DNA from: Omnitrophica bacterium RIFOXYB12_FULL_50_7 | GTDB lineage: Bacteria; Omnitrophota; Omnitrophia; Omnitrophales; Aquincolibacteriaceae | Reading direction: 5' to 3' | Length of the DNA stretch: 14,846 bases | NCBI GenBank assembly: GCA_001804345.1 | Contig: MHFU01000166.1 | Location: 1-14,846, forward strand | Shown: one piece after another, positions 1 through 7,074 of the stretch | How the letters are laid out: the number at the start of each line of letters is the position of its first letter | Numbering within the stretch: the stretch's first letter is position 1 | The notes under the pieces: generated by a model | Seen by the model: the letters and a program-made list of their open reading frames with translations, nothing else | Told to the model about the DNA's origin: nothing | The model's database searches: none | Position numbers and translations under genes: made by a program

Positions 1-41
1 CGTCTGGGAGGGCGTGCAGCATAACAGGGAGATTCACCGTA

Positions 42-242
42 ATGGCAAAAGGTAAAGTTAAGTGGTTCAATAATCAAAAAGGTTATGGATTCATCACGCC
101 TGAGAATGGCGCCGATGTGTTTGTCCATCACACTGCGATCCAGGGCGAAGGTTACAAGTCTTTGGAAGAAGGTCAGGCCGTGGAGTTCGAGATCACCCAA
201 GGTCCTAAGGGCGATCAAGCGGTCAACGTCGTCAAGGCGTAA
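42..242 (+). CDS. Cold shock protein, CspA family
   Basis: A 66-residue protein of the usual size for a single cold-shock domain. Such proteins form a five-stranded OB-fold barrel that binds single-stranded RNA and DNA in the cytoplasm and acts as an RNA chaperone. The RNP1 motif KGYGFI (residues 13-18) and the RNP2 motif DVFVHH (residues 25-30) are both intact, and the opening GKVKWFN is typical of the family. The start is supported by an AGGGAG ribosome site about 10 bases upstream. A strong intrinsic terminator follows directly, so the gene probably forms its own short transcript or the end of one. The promoter and any cold-responsive leader lie outside the window. CspA-family paralogues cannot be told apart from sequence alone, so no gene letter is given. 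Confidence 0.97.
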   Translation: MAKGKVKWFNNQKGYGFITPENGADVFVHHTAIQGEGYKSLEEGQAVEFEITQGPKGDQAVNVVKA

Positions 243-257
243 AAGTCCGTAAAGTCC

Positions 258-291
258 AGGGCCCGGTCTCAAAGCCGGGCCCTAACTTTTT
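258..291 (+). terminator. Intrinsic terminator after the cold shock gene
   Basis: A perfect 9-bp GC-rich stem (AGGGCCCGG at 258-266, its complement at 275-283) encloses an 8-base loop. A run of T bases (287-291) follows. It lies 15 bases after the cold shock stop codon and matches a classical Rho-independent terminator. Confidence 0.9.
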
Positions 292-300
292 CAAAGTCTC

Positions 301-382
301 AACTCTCCTCAAATCAGAGTTACTCAAAAGGGTGCTGTCTCCTCAATGCTTTTAGAGGGGCTGTCTCTTTTCACTGTTTTCC
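301..382 (+). repeat. Degenerate palindromic segment upstream of typA
   Basis: The leader before typA holds a small perfect hairpin (AACTCT at 301-306, AGAGTT at 316-321). It also holds two direct copies of GCTGTCTC (334-341 and 360-367), spaced 26 bp apart. GGGGCTGTCTCTTTTCAC resembles the GGGACTGTCCCTTTC-type boxes elsewhere in the window, so this may be a decayed member of that repeat class. No convincing promoter was found here. Confidence 0.35.
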
Positions 383-392
383 TTAAGGATCT

Positions 393-2246
393 ATGACGAC
401 CCAGAAAAGACGTAAAGATGTCCGAAATGTCGCCATTGTCGCTCACGTCGACCACGGAAAGACCACGCTTGTGGACGCCCTTTTGAAACAGAGCGGTGCT
501 TACAAGTTCGAGGCCGGAGAATCCACCATCATGGATTCCAACGACCTGGAGCGCGAGCGCGGGATCACGATCTTTTCCAAGAATGCCTCCTTCCGCTACA
601 AGGACGTTCAGTTCAATATCGTCGACACGCCGGGCCATGCGGATTTCGGCAGCGAAGTGGAACGCATCCTCAAAATGGTTGATGGCGTTCTGCTCCTGGT
701 GGATGCCTACGATGGACCGATGCCTCAAACCAAGTTTGTTTTGAAAAAATCTCTCGCTTTGCATTTGAAGCCCATTCTGGTGGTCAATAAAGTGGACCGT
801 CCGAATTGCCGGCCTCATGAGGTAATGGACATGACGTTCGATCTTTTTTGTGAACTGAATGCGACAGACGAGCAGCTGGATTTTCCCGTGGTGTATGCCT
901 CGGGCCGGGAAGGATGGGCCGCGCTGGATCTTAATGACGAACGCAAGGATATGACGCCCCTTCTCGAAACCATTTTGCATCGTGTGCTTCCTCCCATCGC
1001 GGATCCCGAGCAGCCGTTCCAGATGCTAGTGACCATGCTTGATTATGATAATTATGTGGGGCGTATCGCGATCGGGCGCATTTCTCACGGACAGATTCGT
1101 TATGGCGATTCCATGGTCGTAGTGAAGCACAGCGGAGAAGTGATCCGCGGTAAGGTGACCAAGATCCTGAAGTACCAGGGGCTCAAACGGGTCGAGGTTC
1201 AGGATGCGATGGCCGGGGACATTATCTCGATCAGTGGGATCGATGATATCAAGGTGGGGGAAACATTGGCTTCTCCGGAAAAACCCGAAGCGCTGCCGAC
1301 CCTGAAGATCGATGAACCCACGATCTCCATGAATTTTTCTCACAACACCAGCCCGCTTGCCGGGAAAGACGGCGGCCGGTTTCTGACTTCTCGTCACATC
1401 CGTGACCGGCTTGCGCATGAAGCGATGATGAATGTCGGGGTCAAGGTGGAAGAAGTGGAAGGCGGAGAGCGCTTCAAGGTTTCCGGTCGAGGAGAGTTGC
1501 ATCTTGCGATCCTAATTGAGACCATGCGCCGGGAAGGTTACGAGCTGGAAGTTTCTCCGCCGAAAGTCATTTTAAAGACGATTGCGGGAGAGCTTTATGA
1601 ACCCGTGGAAGAAGTGACCGTAGAAGTGGATCCCGGATATCAAGGTTGGGTAATCGAAGCGTTGGGCAAGCGTCGCGCCGAGATGAAGCATATGAACATG
1701 AGTGCGGTGGGCGGGACGGTTCGCATGGAATTTCTGGTTGCGTCGCGCGCGCTCCTGGGTTTTCGCAATGAATTTATGGTTATGACGCGCGGGACGGGCA
1801 TGATGTATCAAAATTTTTTCGAATATCAGCCATTCAAAGGGGAAATGCCCGAACGTCAATCCGGGGTGCTGATCTCGCAACTCGACGGGAAAGCGGTGGC
1901 CTATTCGCTTTGGGGTCTTCAAGAGCGCGGGGAGATCTTTGTTCAGCCCGGCACGATTCTTTATGAAGGGATGATCTTGGGCGTGAACAATAAAGGACAC
2001 GATCTGGTCGTGAACGCGATCCGTGAGAAAAAGCAAACCAATATGCGTTCGTCCGGTGCCGATGAAGCGATCCAGTTGATCACGCCCAGGGAAATGACGC
2101 TTGAGTTTGCCCTCGAGTTTATCGAGGAGGACGAGCTTGTGGAGATCACTCCGAAGAATGTGCGGCTACGTAAAAGGTATCTGACCGAGAATGATCGCAA
2201 GGCGATGGCGCGGGTGGCTGTGGGGAAGCGTCTGGGTTCTTCGTAG
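393..2246 (+). CDS. typA: Ribosome-associated translational GTPase TypA/BipA
   Basis: A 617-residue translation-factor GTPase, close to the roughly 607 residues of E. coli BipA. The family binds the 70S ribosome near the EF-G site and aids 50S assembly, low-temperature growth and stress adaptation. The G domain is complete: P-loop AHVDHGKTTL (residues 17-26), RERGITI in switch I, DTPGHADF (G3), NKVDRP (G4) and ASGREG (G5). Domain II, the EF-G-like domains III and V (GRGELHLAILIETMRREG is typical) and the BipA-specific C-terminal domain (EYQPFKGEMPERQSG onward) follow without interruption. The ATG is preceded by AAGGA. The gene stands alone between a terminator and a lipoprotein gene. A cold shock gene just upstream fits the known cold link of BipA, but that is inference. 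The stop codon falls inside a perfect 22-bp palindrome. Confidence 0.98.
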   Translation: MTTQKRRKDVRNVAIVAHVDHGKTTLVDALLKQSGAYKFEAGESTIMDSNDLERERGITIFSKNASFRYKDVQFNIVDTPGHADFGSEVERILKMVDGVLLLVDAYDGPMPQTKFVLKKSLALHLKPILVVNKVDRPNCRPHEVMDMTFDLFCELNATDEQLDFPVVYASGREGWAALDLNDERKDMTPLLETILHRVLPPIADPEQPFQMLVTMLDYDNYVGRIAIGRISHGQIRYGDSMVVVKHSGEVIRGKVTKILKYQGLKRVEVQDAMAGDIISISGIDDIKVGETLASPEKPEALPTLKIDEPTISMNFSHNTSPLAGKDGGRFLTSRHIRDRLAHEAMMNVGVKVEEVEGGERFKVSGRGELHLAILIETMRREGYELEVSPPKVILKTIAGELYEPVEEVTVEVDPGYQGWVIEALGKRRAEMKHMNMSAVGGTVRMEFLVASRALLGFRNEFMVMTRGTGMMYQNFFEYQPFKGEMPERQSGVLISQLDGKAVAYSLWGLQERGEIFVQPGTILYEGMILGVNNKGHDLVVNAIREKKQTNMRSSGADEAIQLITPREMTLEFALEFIEEDELVEITPKNVRLRKRYLTENDRKAMARVAVGKRLGSS

Positions 2247-2266
2247 CGCACACTTAAGTGTGCGCT
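2245..2266. repeat. Perfect 22-bp palindrome at the typA stop codon
   Basis: AGCGCACACTT (2245-2255) is followed immediately by its exact reverse complement (2256-2266). The first two bases belong to the typA stop codon TAG. There is no T-tract, so a standard intrinsic terminator is not supported. It could form a cruciform, an mRNA 3' hairpin, or a site for a dimeric protein. Confidence 0.7.
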
Positions 2267-2323
2267 TCATCAAAAAGATCAACCGGTTGTTAGCAAAAAA
2301 TCCAAACAAGGAAAGGAAAGTTT

Positions 2324-2983
2324 ATGAAAAAATGGTTCCTGCTTTCTTATTGTCTTCTTCTTGCAGGATGCGCGGCTCAGACATCCACGGTTGCGACGAC
2401 TTCAAAAAGCGCGTCATCGACCCCGTCAGCGAGCGCTATTGCTACAACGCAAGCCGTGACGCCTGCTCCGACCTTCGTTACTTCCACTCCAACCCCTGAA
2501 ACAGCAAAGGATGACACTATCGTGAAAATCAAGATCGAGACGACGCTGGGAGATATTTACGCAGACTTGAATGAAACTGAAGCTCCGAAGACGGTGGAGA
2601 ATTTCGTGACGCTTGCCAAGAAAGGTTTTTATGACGGGATCATTTTTCACCGCGTGATTCCAGATTTTATGATCCAGACCGGCGATCCGACGGGAACGGG
2701 CACAGGCGGGCCAGGGTATCAGTTTAAGGACGAGTTCTCGAAAAAATTGCGTCACGACAAGCCGGGCGTTCTTTCCATGGCGAATTCCGGGCCGAACACC
2801 AACGGCAGTCAGTTTTTCATCACCGAAGTTGCGACCTCGTGGCTCGATGATCGCCATTCTGTTTTTGGTCAGGTGACCGGAGGGATGGATGTGGTCCTTG
2901 CGATCAGTAAGGCGCCCCGCGATCGCCAGGACAAACCGGTCCAGAAGATTGCGATGAATAAGGTCGTTGTTCTTTCCGAATAG
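2324..2983 (+). CDS. Cyclophilin-type peptidyl-prolyl isomerase, lipoprotein
   Basis: A 219-residue protein predicted to isomerise prolyl peptide bonds outside the inner membrane. Residues 1-15 form a lipoprotein signal ending in the lipobox LLAG-C, so Cys16 would be lipidated. A Ser/Thr/Pro/Ala-rich linker (about residues 18-60) tethers the catalytic domain. The cyclophilin core is intact: IFHRVIPDFMIQTGDPTGTG holds the catalytic Arg and the substrate-site Phe and Gln, PGVLSMANSGPNTNGSQFFI follows, and WLDDRHSVFGQV closes the fold. The ATG has a strong GGAAAGGAAAG ribosome site. A role in folding envelope proteins is likely from family knowledge; the lipid anchor is the unusual point relative to soluble PpiA/PpiB. 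Heptad-phased repeat DNA begins immediately after the stop codon. Confidence 0.95.
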   Translation: MKKWFLLSYCLLLAGCAAQTSTVATTSKSASSTPSASAIATTQAVTPAPTFVTSTPTPETAKDDTIVKIKIETTLGDIYADLNETEAPKTVENFVTLAKKGFYDGIIFHRVIPDFMIQTGDPTGTGTGGPGYQFKDEFSKKLRHDKPGVLSMANSGPNTNGSQFFITEVATSWLDDRHSVFGQVTGGMDVVLAISKAPRDRQDKPVQKIAMNKVVVLSE

Positions 2984-3138
2984 CTCTCAATCATCAAGCG
3001 CCAAGAGACAAGAACCAAACAATATTCAATAACCAAATTACAATATACAAAACAAGAACAGTTTGTTTGGTTGATCGAGATTGGTTATTTGAATTTGAGA
3101 TTTGTTTGGTTCTTGTATCTTGGATCTTGGAATTTGTC
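2984..3138. repeat. Heptad-phased palindrome H1 (CAA core)
   Basis: The left arm has CAA triplets exactly every 7 bases at 2988, 2995, 3002, 3009 and 3016. After a 4-base step a second run follows at 3020, 3027, 3034, 3041 and 3048. The right arm has TTG at 3134, 3127, 3120, 3113 and 3106, then the same 4-base step to 3102 and 3095, with decayed positions inward to 3067. The bases between the triplets vary. The arms are reverse complements in layout, including the phase step, giving a long imperfect hairpin that fills most of the gap between two genes. Confidence 0.8.
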
Positions 3139-3189
3139 CCGGCGGATGAATGCTAAAACTTTGTCCGGTTGCTTAGGGCTCGGGTATTT

Positions 3190-4515
3190 ATGGAATCTTA
3201 TGATGTAGTCGTTATCGGCGCAGGACCGGCGGGTCTTATGGCCGCGATCCCGTGCGCCGAGGGCAAACTCCGGACGCTGATTCTTGATACCAAAGAAACG
3301 ATCGGGGCGAAGCTCCTCATCTCCGGCGGCGGCCGCTGCAATGTGACCCATCTCGAGGTCAGCGAAAAAGATTACCAGACCTCCGAGCCGCGTACCGTCC
3401 GCAATATCCTCCGGGCTTTTCCGCCTGAACGAACTCTGGAGTTTTTTAAAGATCTCGGCGTGGAGATGGTCCTCGAAGAAGGAACCAAGTATTTTCCAAA
3501 AGCGCAGTCCCAATACCCATCAATTTCCACTGAGTGGAAATTGGGGCAGTCCCTTTCACCGTTAGAGAAAAGAAATGGAAGAAAGGGACAGTCCTCAAAA
3601 GTCGTGCTCCAGGCATTGCTTCAAGCTTCCCATTGTGCCGGTGTTTTGATCGAGCGAGGCAAAAGGGTCAACGCTGTTTCCAAAGAGGACGAGATCTTTC
3701 GTGTCTCCGGAGAAGGCTTTGAACATCTCGCCAGGGAACTTGTGATCGCGACGGGCGGTTTGTCATATCCGGGGACGGGGAGTGACGGGTCGGGTTATCT
3801 ACTCGCGAAATCCCTGGGGCATTCCGTGGTTTCGACCACTCCGGCGCTTACGCCTCTTATGACGAATGATCCTGATTGGAAAAAACTTTCGGGGATTACG
3901 TTGCCGGTGGAGCTTTCGATCCTTGCGGAAGGAAAGAAGATCGCGCAAAGTGACGGGGCTCTTCTTTTTACACATATCGGGTTCAGCGGGCCTGCGGTGC
4001 TGGACATCAGCGGGCCGTGGCTTCGTTGTGGTACGAAGCAAAAAGAACTTTTGGCGAATTTTCTCCCAACGAGGAATATCTCAAAAATATCGGAGGAATG
4101 GGCGAGGTTGGTTTCAGAACACCCCGATCGAAGTTGGAAACGAGTTCTTGCGCGATATTTCCCCGAGCGGCTTGCAGAGGTTCTCCTCAAGAAAGGCGGG
4201 ATCGATCCCAGGAAACGGCTCGATCAAACGTCTAAAACAGATAGAGCTGCGTTCATTCGTTTTCTTTTCCACTGTCTGGTGGCTGTGACTGGTTCTCAAG
4301 GGTATGAAAAGGCCGAGGCGACGGCTGGCGGGGTGGACCTCGGCGAAGTCGACGCGAAGACTTTGGAATCGAAGTTATGTCCCGGCCTTTTTTTTGCGGG
4401 CGAGGTTCTGGACGTGGACGGCCGCATCGGCGGGTTCAATTTCCAGTGGGCCTGGGCGAGCGGGACTGTGGTCGGAGAGGCAATCCGCCAAAGATTCCAA
4501 GGCCGTCAAGCTTGA
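3190..4515 (+). CDS. HI0933/YhiN-family FAD-dependent oxidoreductase with in-frame insertion
   Basis: A flavoprotein of the HI0933 (YhiN/BaiN-like) family, 441 residues from this start. The Rossmann FAD site VVVIGAGPAG is at residues 6-15, followed by LISGGGRCNVTHL, the second nucleotide motif VIATGGLSYPGTGS, LLFTHIGFSGPAVL, and the C-terminal FAD motif GLFFAGEVLDVDGRIGGFNF. Family members are cytoplasmic and mostly uncharacterised; some reduce C=C bonds, so no substrate is assigned. The ATG at 3190 was preferred over an in-frame TTG at 3169 because homologues begin just before the FAD motif. Residues 108-135 are an extra segment encoded by an 84-bp palindromic insertion between CAGTCC direct repeats. 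Without it the protein reads KAQSSKVV, as expected for the family. Whether the enlarged protein remains active cannot be seen. Confidence 0.93.
   Translation: MESYDVVVIGAGPAGLMAAIPCAEGKLRTLILDTKETIGAKLLISGGGRCNVTHLEVSEKDYQTSEPRTVRNILRAFPPERTLEFFKDLGVEMVLEEGTKYFPKAQSQYPSISTEWKLGQSLSPLEKRNGRKGQSSKVVLQALLQASHCAGVLIERGKRVNAVSKEDEIFRVSGEGFEHLARELVIATGGLSYPGTGSDGSGYLLAKSLGHSVVSTTPALTPLMTNDPDWKKLSGITLPVELSILAEGKKIAQSDGALLFTHIGFSGPAVLDISGPWLRCGTKQKELLANFLPTRNISKISEEWARLVSEHPDRSWKRVLARYFPERLAEVLLKKGGIDPRKRLDQTSKTDRAAFIRFLFHCLVAVTGSQGYEKAEATAGGVDLGEVDAKTLESKLCPGLFFAGEVLDVDGRIGGFNFQWAWASGTVVGEAIRQRFQGRQA
3505..3594. repeat. 84-bp palindromic repeat inserted in frame in the flavoprotein gene
   Basis: CAGTCC occurs at 3505-3510 and 3589-3594, flanking an 84-bp insertion unit. 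A further CAGTCC lies exactly midway at 3547. Inside are a perfect hairpin (CAATTTCCAC at 3520-3529, its complement at 3533-3542) and an imperfect one (CAGTCCCTTTC at 3547-3557 against GAAAGGGACAGTCC at 3581-3594). The insert has no stop and is exactly 28 codons long. Confidence 0.75.
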
Positions 4516-4623
4516 CCGTGTTCCGGCCGTTAGAAAAGAATACAATTTTATAGTCAGCGCGTGTTTTTATGAGTAGATTATGCCGTGTCGTTCCGCATTC
4601 AACAGCTTAAAATGGGGTCCTTC

Positions 4624-5997
4624 ATGAAGAAAAACATTTTGTTTTTATTTGCCTTCCTTTTTATCTTTTCCACGGCCTATGCTGACGAAGAACTGCCGCC
4701 GCTTCCCAAAGGGCCGATGATTCTCACAAGCGCCACTCCCGCGATGCAATCACCGGAGTACTGGATCAAGCGTATTCCGGGCGCGGAAAAACCCATCAAG
4801 ACAATGGATCAGATGAAACATTTCAACGAAGAGATCAAGAATATGGTTCCTGAAAACATTGATGTGCTCAAGCTCGACAAGAGCCGTCCGGGCAAAGCGG
4901 TCATCGATCAACTCCAGCTCGAGTACGACACGTTGAAGGGCCGCAAGCTTTTTGACGCGAACGATAAAGTAGTTCCAAAAAGTTTCTTCGAGGACGAGAT
5001 CAAACCGCTTGTGCAGATCGACCAGGTGTCATCCAGGATCAAGGTAAAGTTTGGCGTGGCGACGCGGGCCACCTCGGTGCGCGCGATCCCGACCATGGTA
5101 AAAATGATCGAAGGGAAGGGGGATATCGAATTCGACCAGCTGCAATTCACATTGATCAAGCTCTGGACGCCGGTGGCGATCTATCATAAGTCGAGTGATG
5201 GAAAATGGTTCTATGTCCAGGCGCCGTATGTCCGGGGATGGGTTAAGGCCAAAGATATCGCGATCTTCGAGGGGCGGGAAGAACTGAAGACGCGTCTCAA
5301 GAGCGGAAGTTCTCTGGTGGTTACGGGGGAAAGTGTCCGTGTGTTCCGCGATGCGGCTCTGAAAGATGTTTTTCAGCGGCCGAGCATGGGAACTGTGATC
5401 CCGATGGCGTCTTCCAAATCCTCCGAAGGGCCTTATCCGGTCTGGATGCCCTATCGTAAGGAGGGCGGAGACGTGGGGCTTACGAAATGTTATATCAGCC
5501 GGAAAAGCGATGTGACCAAGGGTTTTCCGGTGTACAGCCAGGCGAACGTGATCCGTCAGGCGTTCAAGCTTTTGGGGGCGCGCTATGGGTGGGGCGGGAT
5601 GTATAACGGTCGGGACTGTTCGGGATTCACACATGACGTTTTCTTGAGTCTGGGCGTTGATTTGCCGCGCGATTCAAAACAACAGGCCATGGTTGGAACG
5701 CAGCTAGGATATTTTGAACCTTTTCAGAATGACGCGGAAAAAAAGGCGGTCCTTCGGTCCGCGCGTCCCGGAATCACGCTCATGAAAATGCCGCATCATC
5801 AGATGATCTATCTCGGGACCGTGAACAATCAGTTCTATACCATCCACTCGACCTGGGCTGAACGTACCGGGGATGACCAGGTGGCGGACGAAAAGAACCG
5901 GATCAACCAGGTGGTTGTTTCCGATCTGGAATTGAACGGTCGCTCCTACATCGGGTCGCTTTTTGACCGCATTCTTTCTATCAATGAGGTTGATTAG
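4624..5997 (+). CDS. Secreted SH3 and NlpC/P60 cell-wall peptidase
   Basis: A 457-residue predicted peptidoglycan hydrolase. Residues 1-20 are a Sec signal ending AYA, so the mature protein would begin DEELPP. Residues of about 30-140 fit the N-terminal NlpC/P60-stabilising domain. Two bacterial SH3-like domains follow (about 144-210 and 230-295, with VRAIPTM and SVRVFRD). The C40 catalytic domain runs from about 305: Cys332 in GRDCSGF, His391/His392 in MPHHQMIYLG, and His408 in the strand YTIHS. Such enzymes cut gamma-D-Glu-diamino-acid bonds in stem peptides during wall turnover or recycling. The ATG at 4624 is chosen over an in-frame GTG at 4585 because it places the signal peptide at the N-terminus. 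It heads a three-gene cluster with overlapping coding regions. Confidence 0.93.
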   Translation: MKKNILFLFAFLFIFSTAYADEELPPLPKGPMILTSATPAMQSPEYWIKRIPGAEKPIKTMDQMKHFNEEIKNMVPENIDVLKLDKSRPGKAVIDQLQLEYDTLKGRKLFDANDKVVPKSFFEDEIKPLVQIDQVSSRIKVKFGVATRATSVRAIPTMVKMIEGKGDIEFDQLQFTLIKLWTPVAIYHKSSDGKWFYVQAPYVRGWVKAKDIAIFEGREELKTRLKSGSSLVVTGESVRVFRDAALKDVFQRPSMGTVIPMASSKSSEGPYPVWMPYRKEGGDVGLTKCYISRKSDVTKGFPVYSQANVIRQAFKLLGARYGWGGMYNGRDCSGFTHDVFLSLGVDLPRDSKQQAMVGTQLGYFEPFQNDAEKKAVLRSARPGITLMKMPHHQMIYLGTVNNQFYTIHSTWAERTGDDQVADEKNRINQVVVSDLELNGRSYIGSLFDRILSINEVD

Positions 5998-6562
5998 CGT
6001 GTTGCGTAGGGCGCTTGTCCTATCGATAGCTTTATTCCTGATATTTCCAACCCTGTTTCTCCGCGCGGAGAAAGTTGAATCTTCCTCGAAAGGATTCTCG
6101 ATCACGCCCTCTCAGGATTGGATCGAGCTGTCGCTTCCTTTTCAGGGTGTGGTGGTCTCCTACGGGAAAAAAGGGACTCTGGCTACATTCCATATCACTG
6201 AGAGAAATCTGGACAAAGATAAGACCGCCTCAAAGACCGTTGAGCAGCTGAAATGGGAGGACCTTTTTAGCCCGGAATTCCGATCGATCAATATCCGCAA
6301 TCAAAACATGACGCTTCTCGGTGGTGAGAAAGCGAAGTTTTGCGTTTATACGCTGAAGCCGGGCGAATTCAAAAAAACGATGGAAGGTAGCCTTCCGGCC
6401 AAGTACATGAATTATGTCCTGATCCACCAGGGGAAACTTTTTTCCATTACGTTCAAGGATACCGAGGACGGGTTTGCCTTGAACTATCCTTCGTTTCTTA
6501 CCGTCATTCGTACACTCCAGTTCGATGATTCGAAGCCGGTTCTCCAAAGGAAATCAACATGA
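5984..6562 (+). CDS. Secreted protein, possible PsbP/DcrB-like fold
   Basis: A 192-residue protein with an N-terminal hydrophobic segment after MRLISVLRRA (about residues 11-26, ending FLRAEK), consistent with a Sec signal. The mature part shows FSITPSQDWIELSL, alternating beta strands, YVLIHQGKLFSITFKD and a C-terminal strand ending TLQFDD. This resembles the PsbP/Mog1/DcrB-type fold, in which an opening strand precedes a conserved Trp, but the match is by pattern only. The ATG at 5984 overlaps the upstream peptidase gene by 14 bp, so an in-frame TTG at 5963 is not needed. The overlap suggests translational coupling and an envelope role beside the NlpC/P60 enzyme. No catalytic residues can be named. 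Confidence 0.8.
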   Translation: MRLISVLRRALVLSIALFLIFPTLFLRAEKVESSSKGFSITPSQDWIELSLPFQGVVVSYGKKGTLATFHITERNLDKDKTASKTVEQLKWEDLFSPEFRSINIRNQNMTLLGGEKAKFCVYTLKPGEFKKTMEGSLPAKYMNYVLIHQGKLFSITFKDTEDGFALNYPSFLTVIRTLQFDDSKPVLQRKST

Positions 6563-6942
6563 CATTCCAGGATTTTCTTGCTCAGATTCAGACGATGAAA
6601 GTTGAAGAATTCCGAGCTCAGACGGAGGAATATTTTGAGGCCGTGATTTCCAGGGAGGGTCTCGATCCTTTGCATAAAATCCTGACAGTTTATTTTGGCC
6701 CCCCTCTCAAACCTGAAGGCCATTCGCCTTCCGGGAAGGCGAACCGGCATGCCAAACCCCACGGCGGAATACGTAAGGATCAGACGATGTATTTTCGTCA
6801 GGATGGAGAGTGTGCCGAGTGTGCTCTCCTTTGGCCGTGGGGAGGTGGTTCCCGCATCACGATCAAGGTCATTCAGTCCAAGAGTTCCGGTCCAGCGACG
6901 GGTTTGTCGGGGTTTCTGGCAACTCTTTTCGGCCGTAAATAA
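6559..6942 (+). CDS. Unrecognised 127-residue protein
   Basis: A small protein with no family I recognise. It starts at an ATGA overlap with the preceding gene, with AAAGGAAAT as a good ribosome site, so it is very likely translated as part of the three-gene cluster. No signal peptide or membrane segment is visible. The N-terminal half is acidic and helical-looking (TMKVEEFRAQTEEYFEAV). The C-terminal half has a basic Gly/His-rich stretch (GKANRHAKPHGG), a CAEC pair and a Gly-rich end. A perfect 9-bp hairpin (6723-6743) lies inside the coding sequence, so PSGKA may derive from inserted repeat DNA. The stop codon TAA is the first part of the 21-bp inverted repeat that follows, suggesting the C-terminus may have been reset by its insertion. 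Confidence 0.75.
   Translation: MTFQDFLAQIQTMKVEEFRAQTEEYFEAVISREGLDPLHKILTVYFGPPLKPEGHSPSGKANRHAKPHGGIRKDQTMYFRQDGECAECALLWPWGGGSRITIKVIQSKSSGPATGLSGFLATLFGRK
6723..6743. repeat. Perfect hairpin inside the 127-aa gene
   Basis: TTCGCCTTC (6723-6731) and GAAGGCGAA (6735-6743) form a 9-bp stem around CGG. It is read in frame. It may be a short repeat insertion or a coincidence. Confidence 0.5.
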
Positions 6943-7006
6943 AGGGGTCAGTCACCATTTTAGGCCTACCTGCCGGTAGGCAGGGAAATGGTGACTGACC
7001 CCTTTA
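6940..7006. repeat. 21-bp inverted repeat, copy A, with nested 20-bp element
   Basis: The arms at 6940-6960 and 6986-7006 are perfect 21-bp reverse complements containing GGGGTCAGTCACC. They match the arms of the copy at 14294-14340 exactly. Relative to that copy, the loop holds 20 extra bases at 6965-6984, CCTACCTGCCGGTAGGCAGG. These can fold as CCTACC/GGTAGG or as CCTGCC/GGCAGG. The left arm supplies the stop codon of the upstream gene, and the right arm ends 14 bp before the -35 box of the suf promoter. Confidence 0.9.
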
Positions 7007-7020
7007 AAATTGCTATGAAC

Positions 7021-7049
7021 TGGACAAAAACAGTCTGGTTTGCTATACT
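7021..7049 (+). promoter_or_regulatory. Sigma70-like promoter of the suf locus
   Basis: TGGACA (7021-7026) and TATACT (7044-7049) are each one base from the -35 and -10 consensus, with an ideal 17-bp spacer. They lie about 25 bp before the Rrf2 start codon. Transcription would start near 7056, giving a short leader with the GGGGAGAG ribosome site. Confidence 0.65.
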
Positions 7050-7061
7050 CCAATCGTATAG
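7043..7061. promoter_or_regulatory. Candidate operator of the Rrf2 regulator
   Basis: A perfect dyad, CTATAC (7043-7048), 7 bases, GTATAG (7056-7061), overlaps the -10 box and the predicted start site. Rrf2 dimers bind dyads, and autorepression at such a position is common in the family. Assigning this dyad to this regulator is inference. Confidence 0.5.
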
Positions 7062-7074
7062 GGGAGAGTTAAAC

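Noticed and set aside
324..980. A 218-aa open frame on the minus strand inside typA
   Set aside because: It is antisense to the conserved typA G domain, with no ribosome site and no recognisable motif; it is a shadow of the real gene.
2984..3138. CRISPR array
   Set aside because: Units are 7 bases with no constant repeat or spacer of CRISPR size, the second half is inverted, and no cas gene is present.
4512..4546. Promoter before the NlpC/P60 gene (TTGACC with TACAAT)
   Set aside because: The spacer is 23 bp, too long for sigma70, and no better -35 match lies at 16-18 bp.
6940..7006. Insertion sequence ends
   Set aside because: The arms are only 25 bases apart with no transposase between them; at most this is a non-autonomous element.
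6988..7074. Upstream GTG start for the Rrf2 regulator
   Set aside because: It would begin inside the inverted repeat and read through the promoter; the ATG at 7075 fits the family N-terminus.
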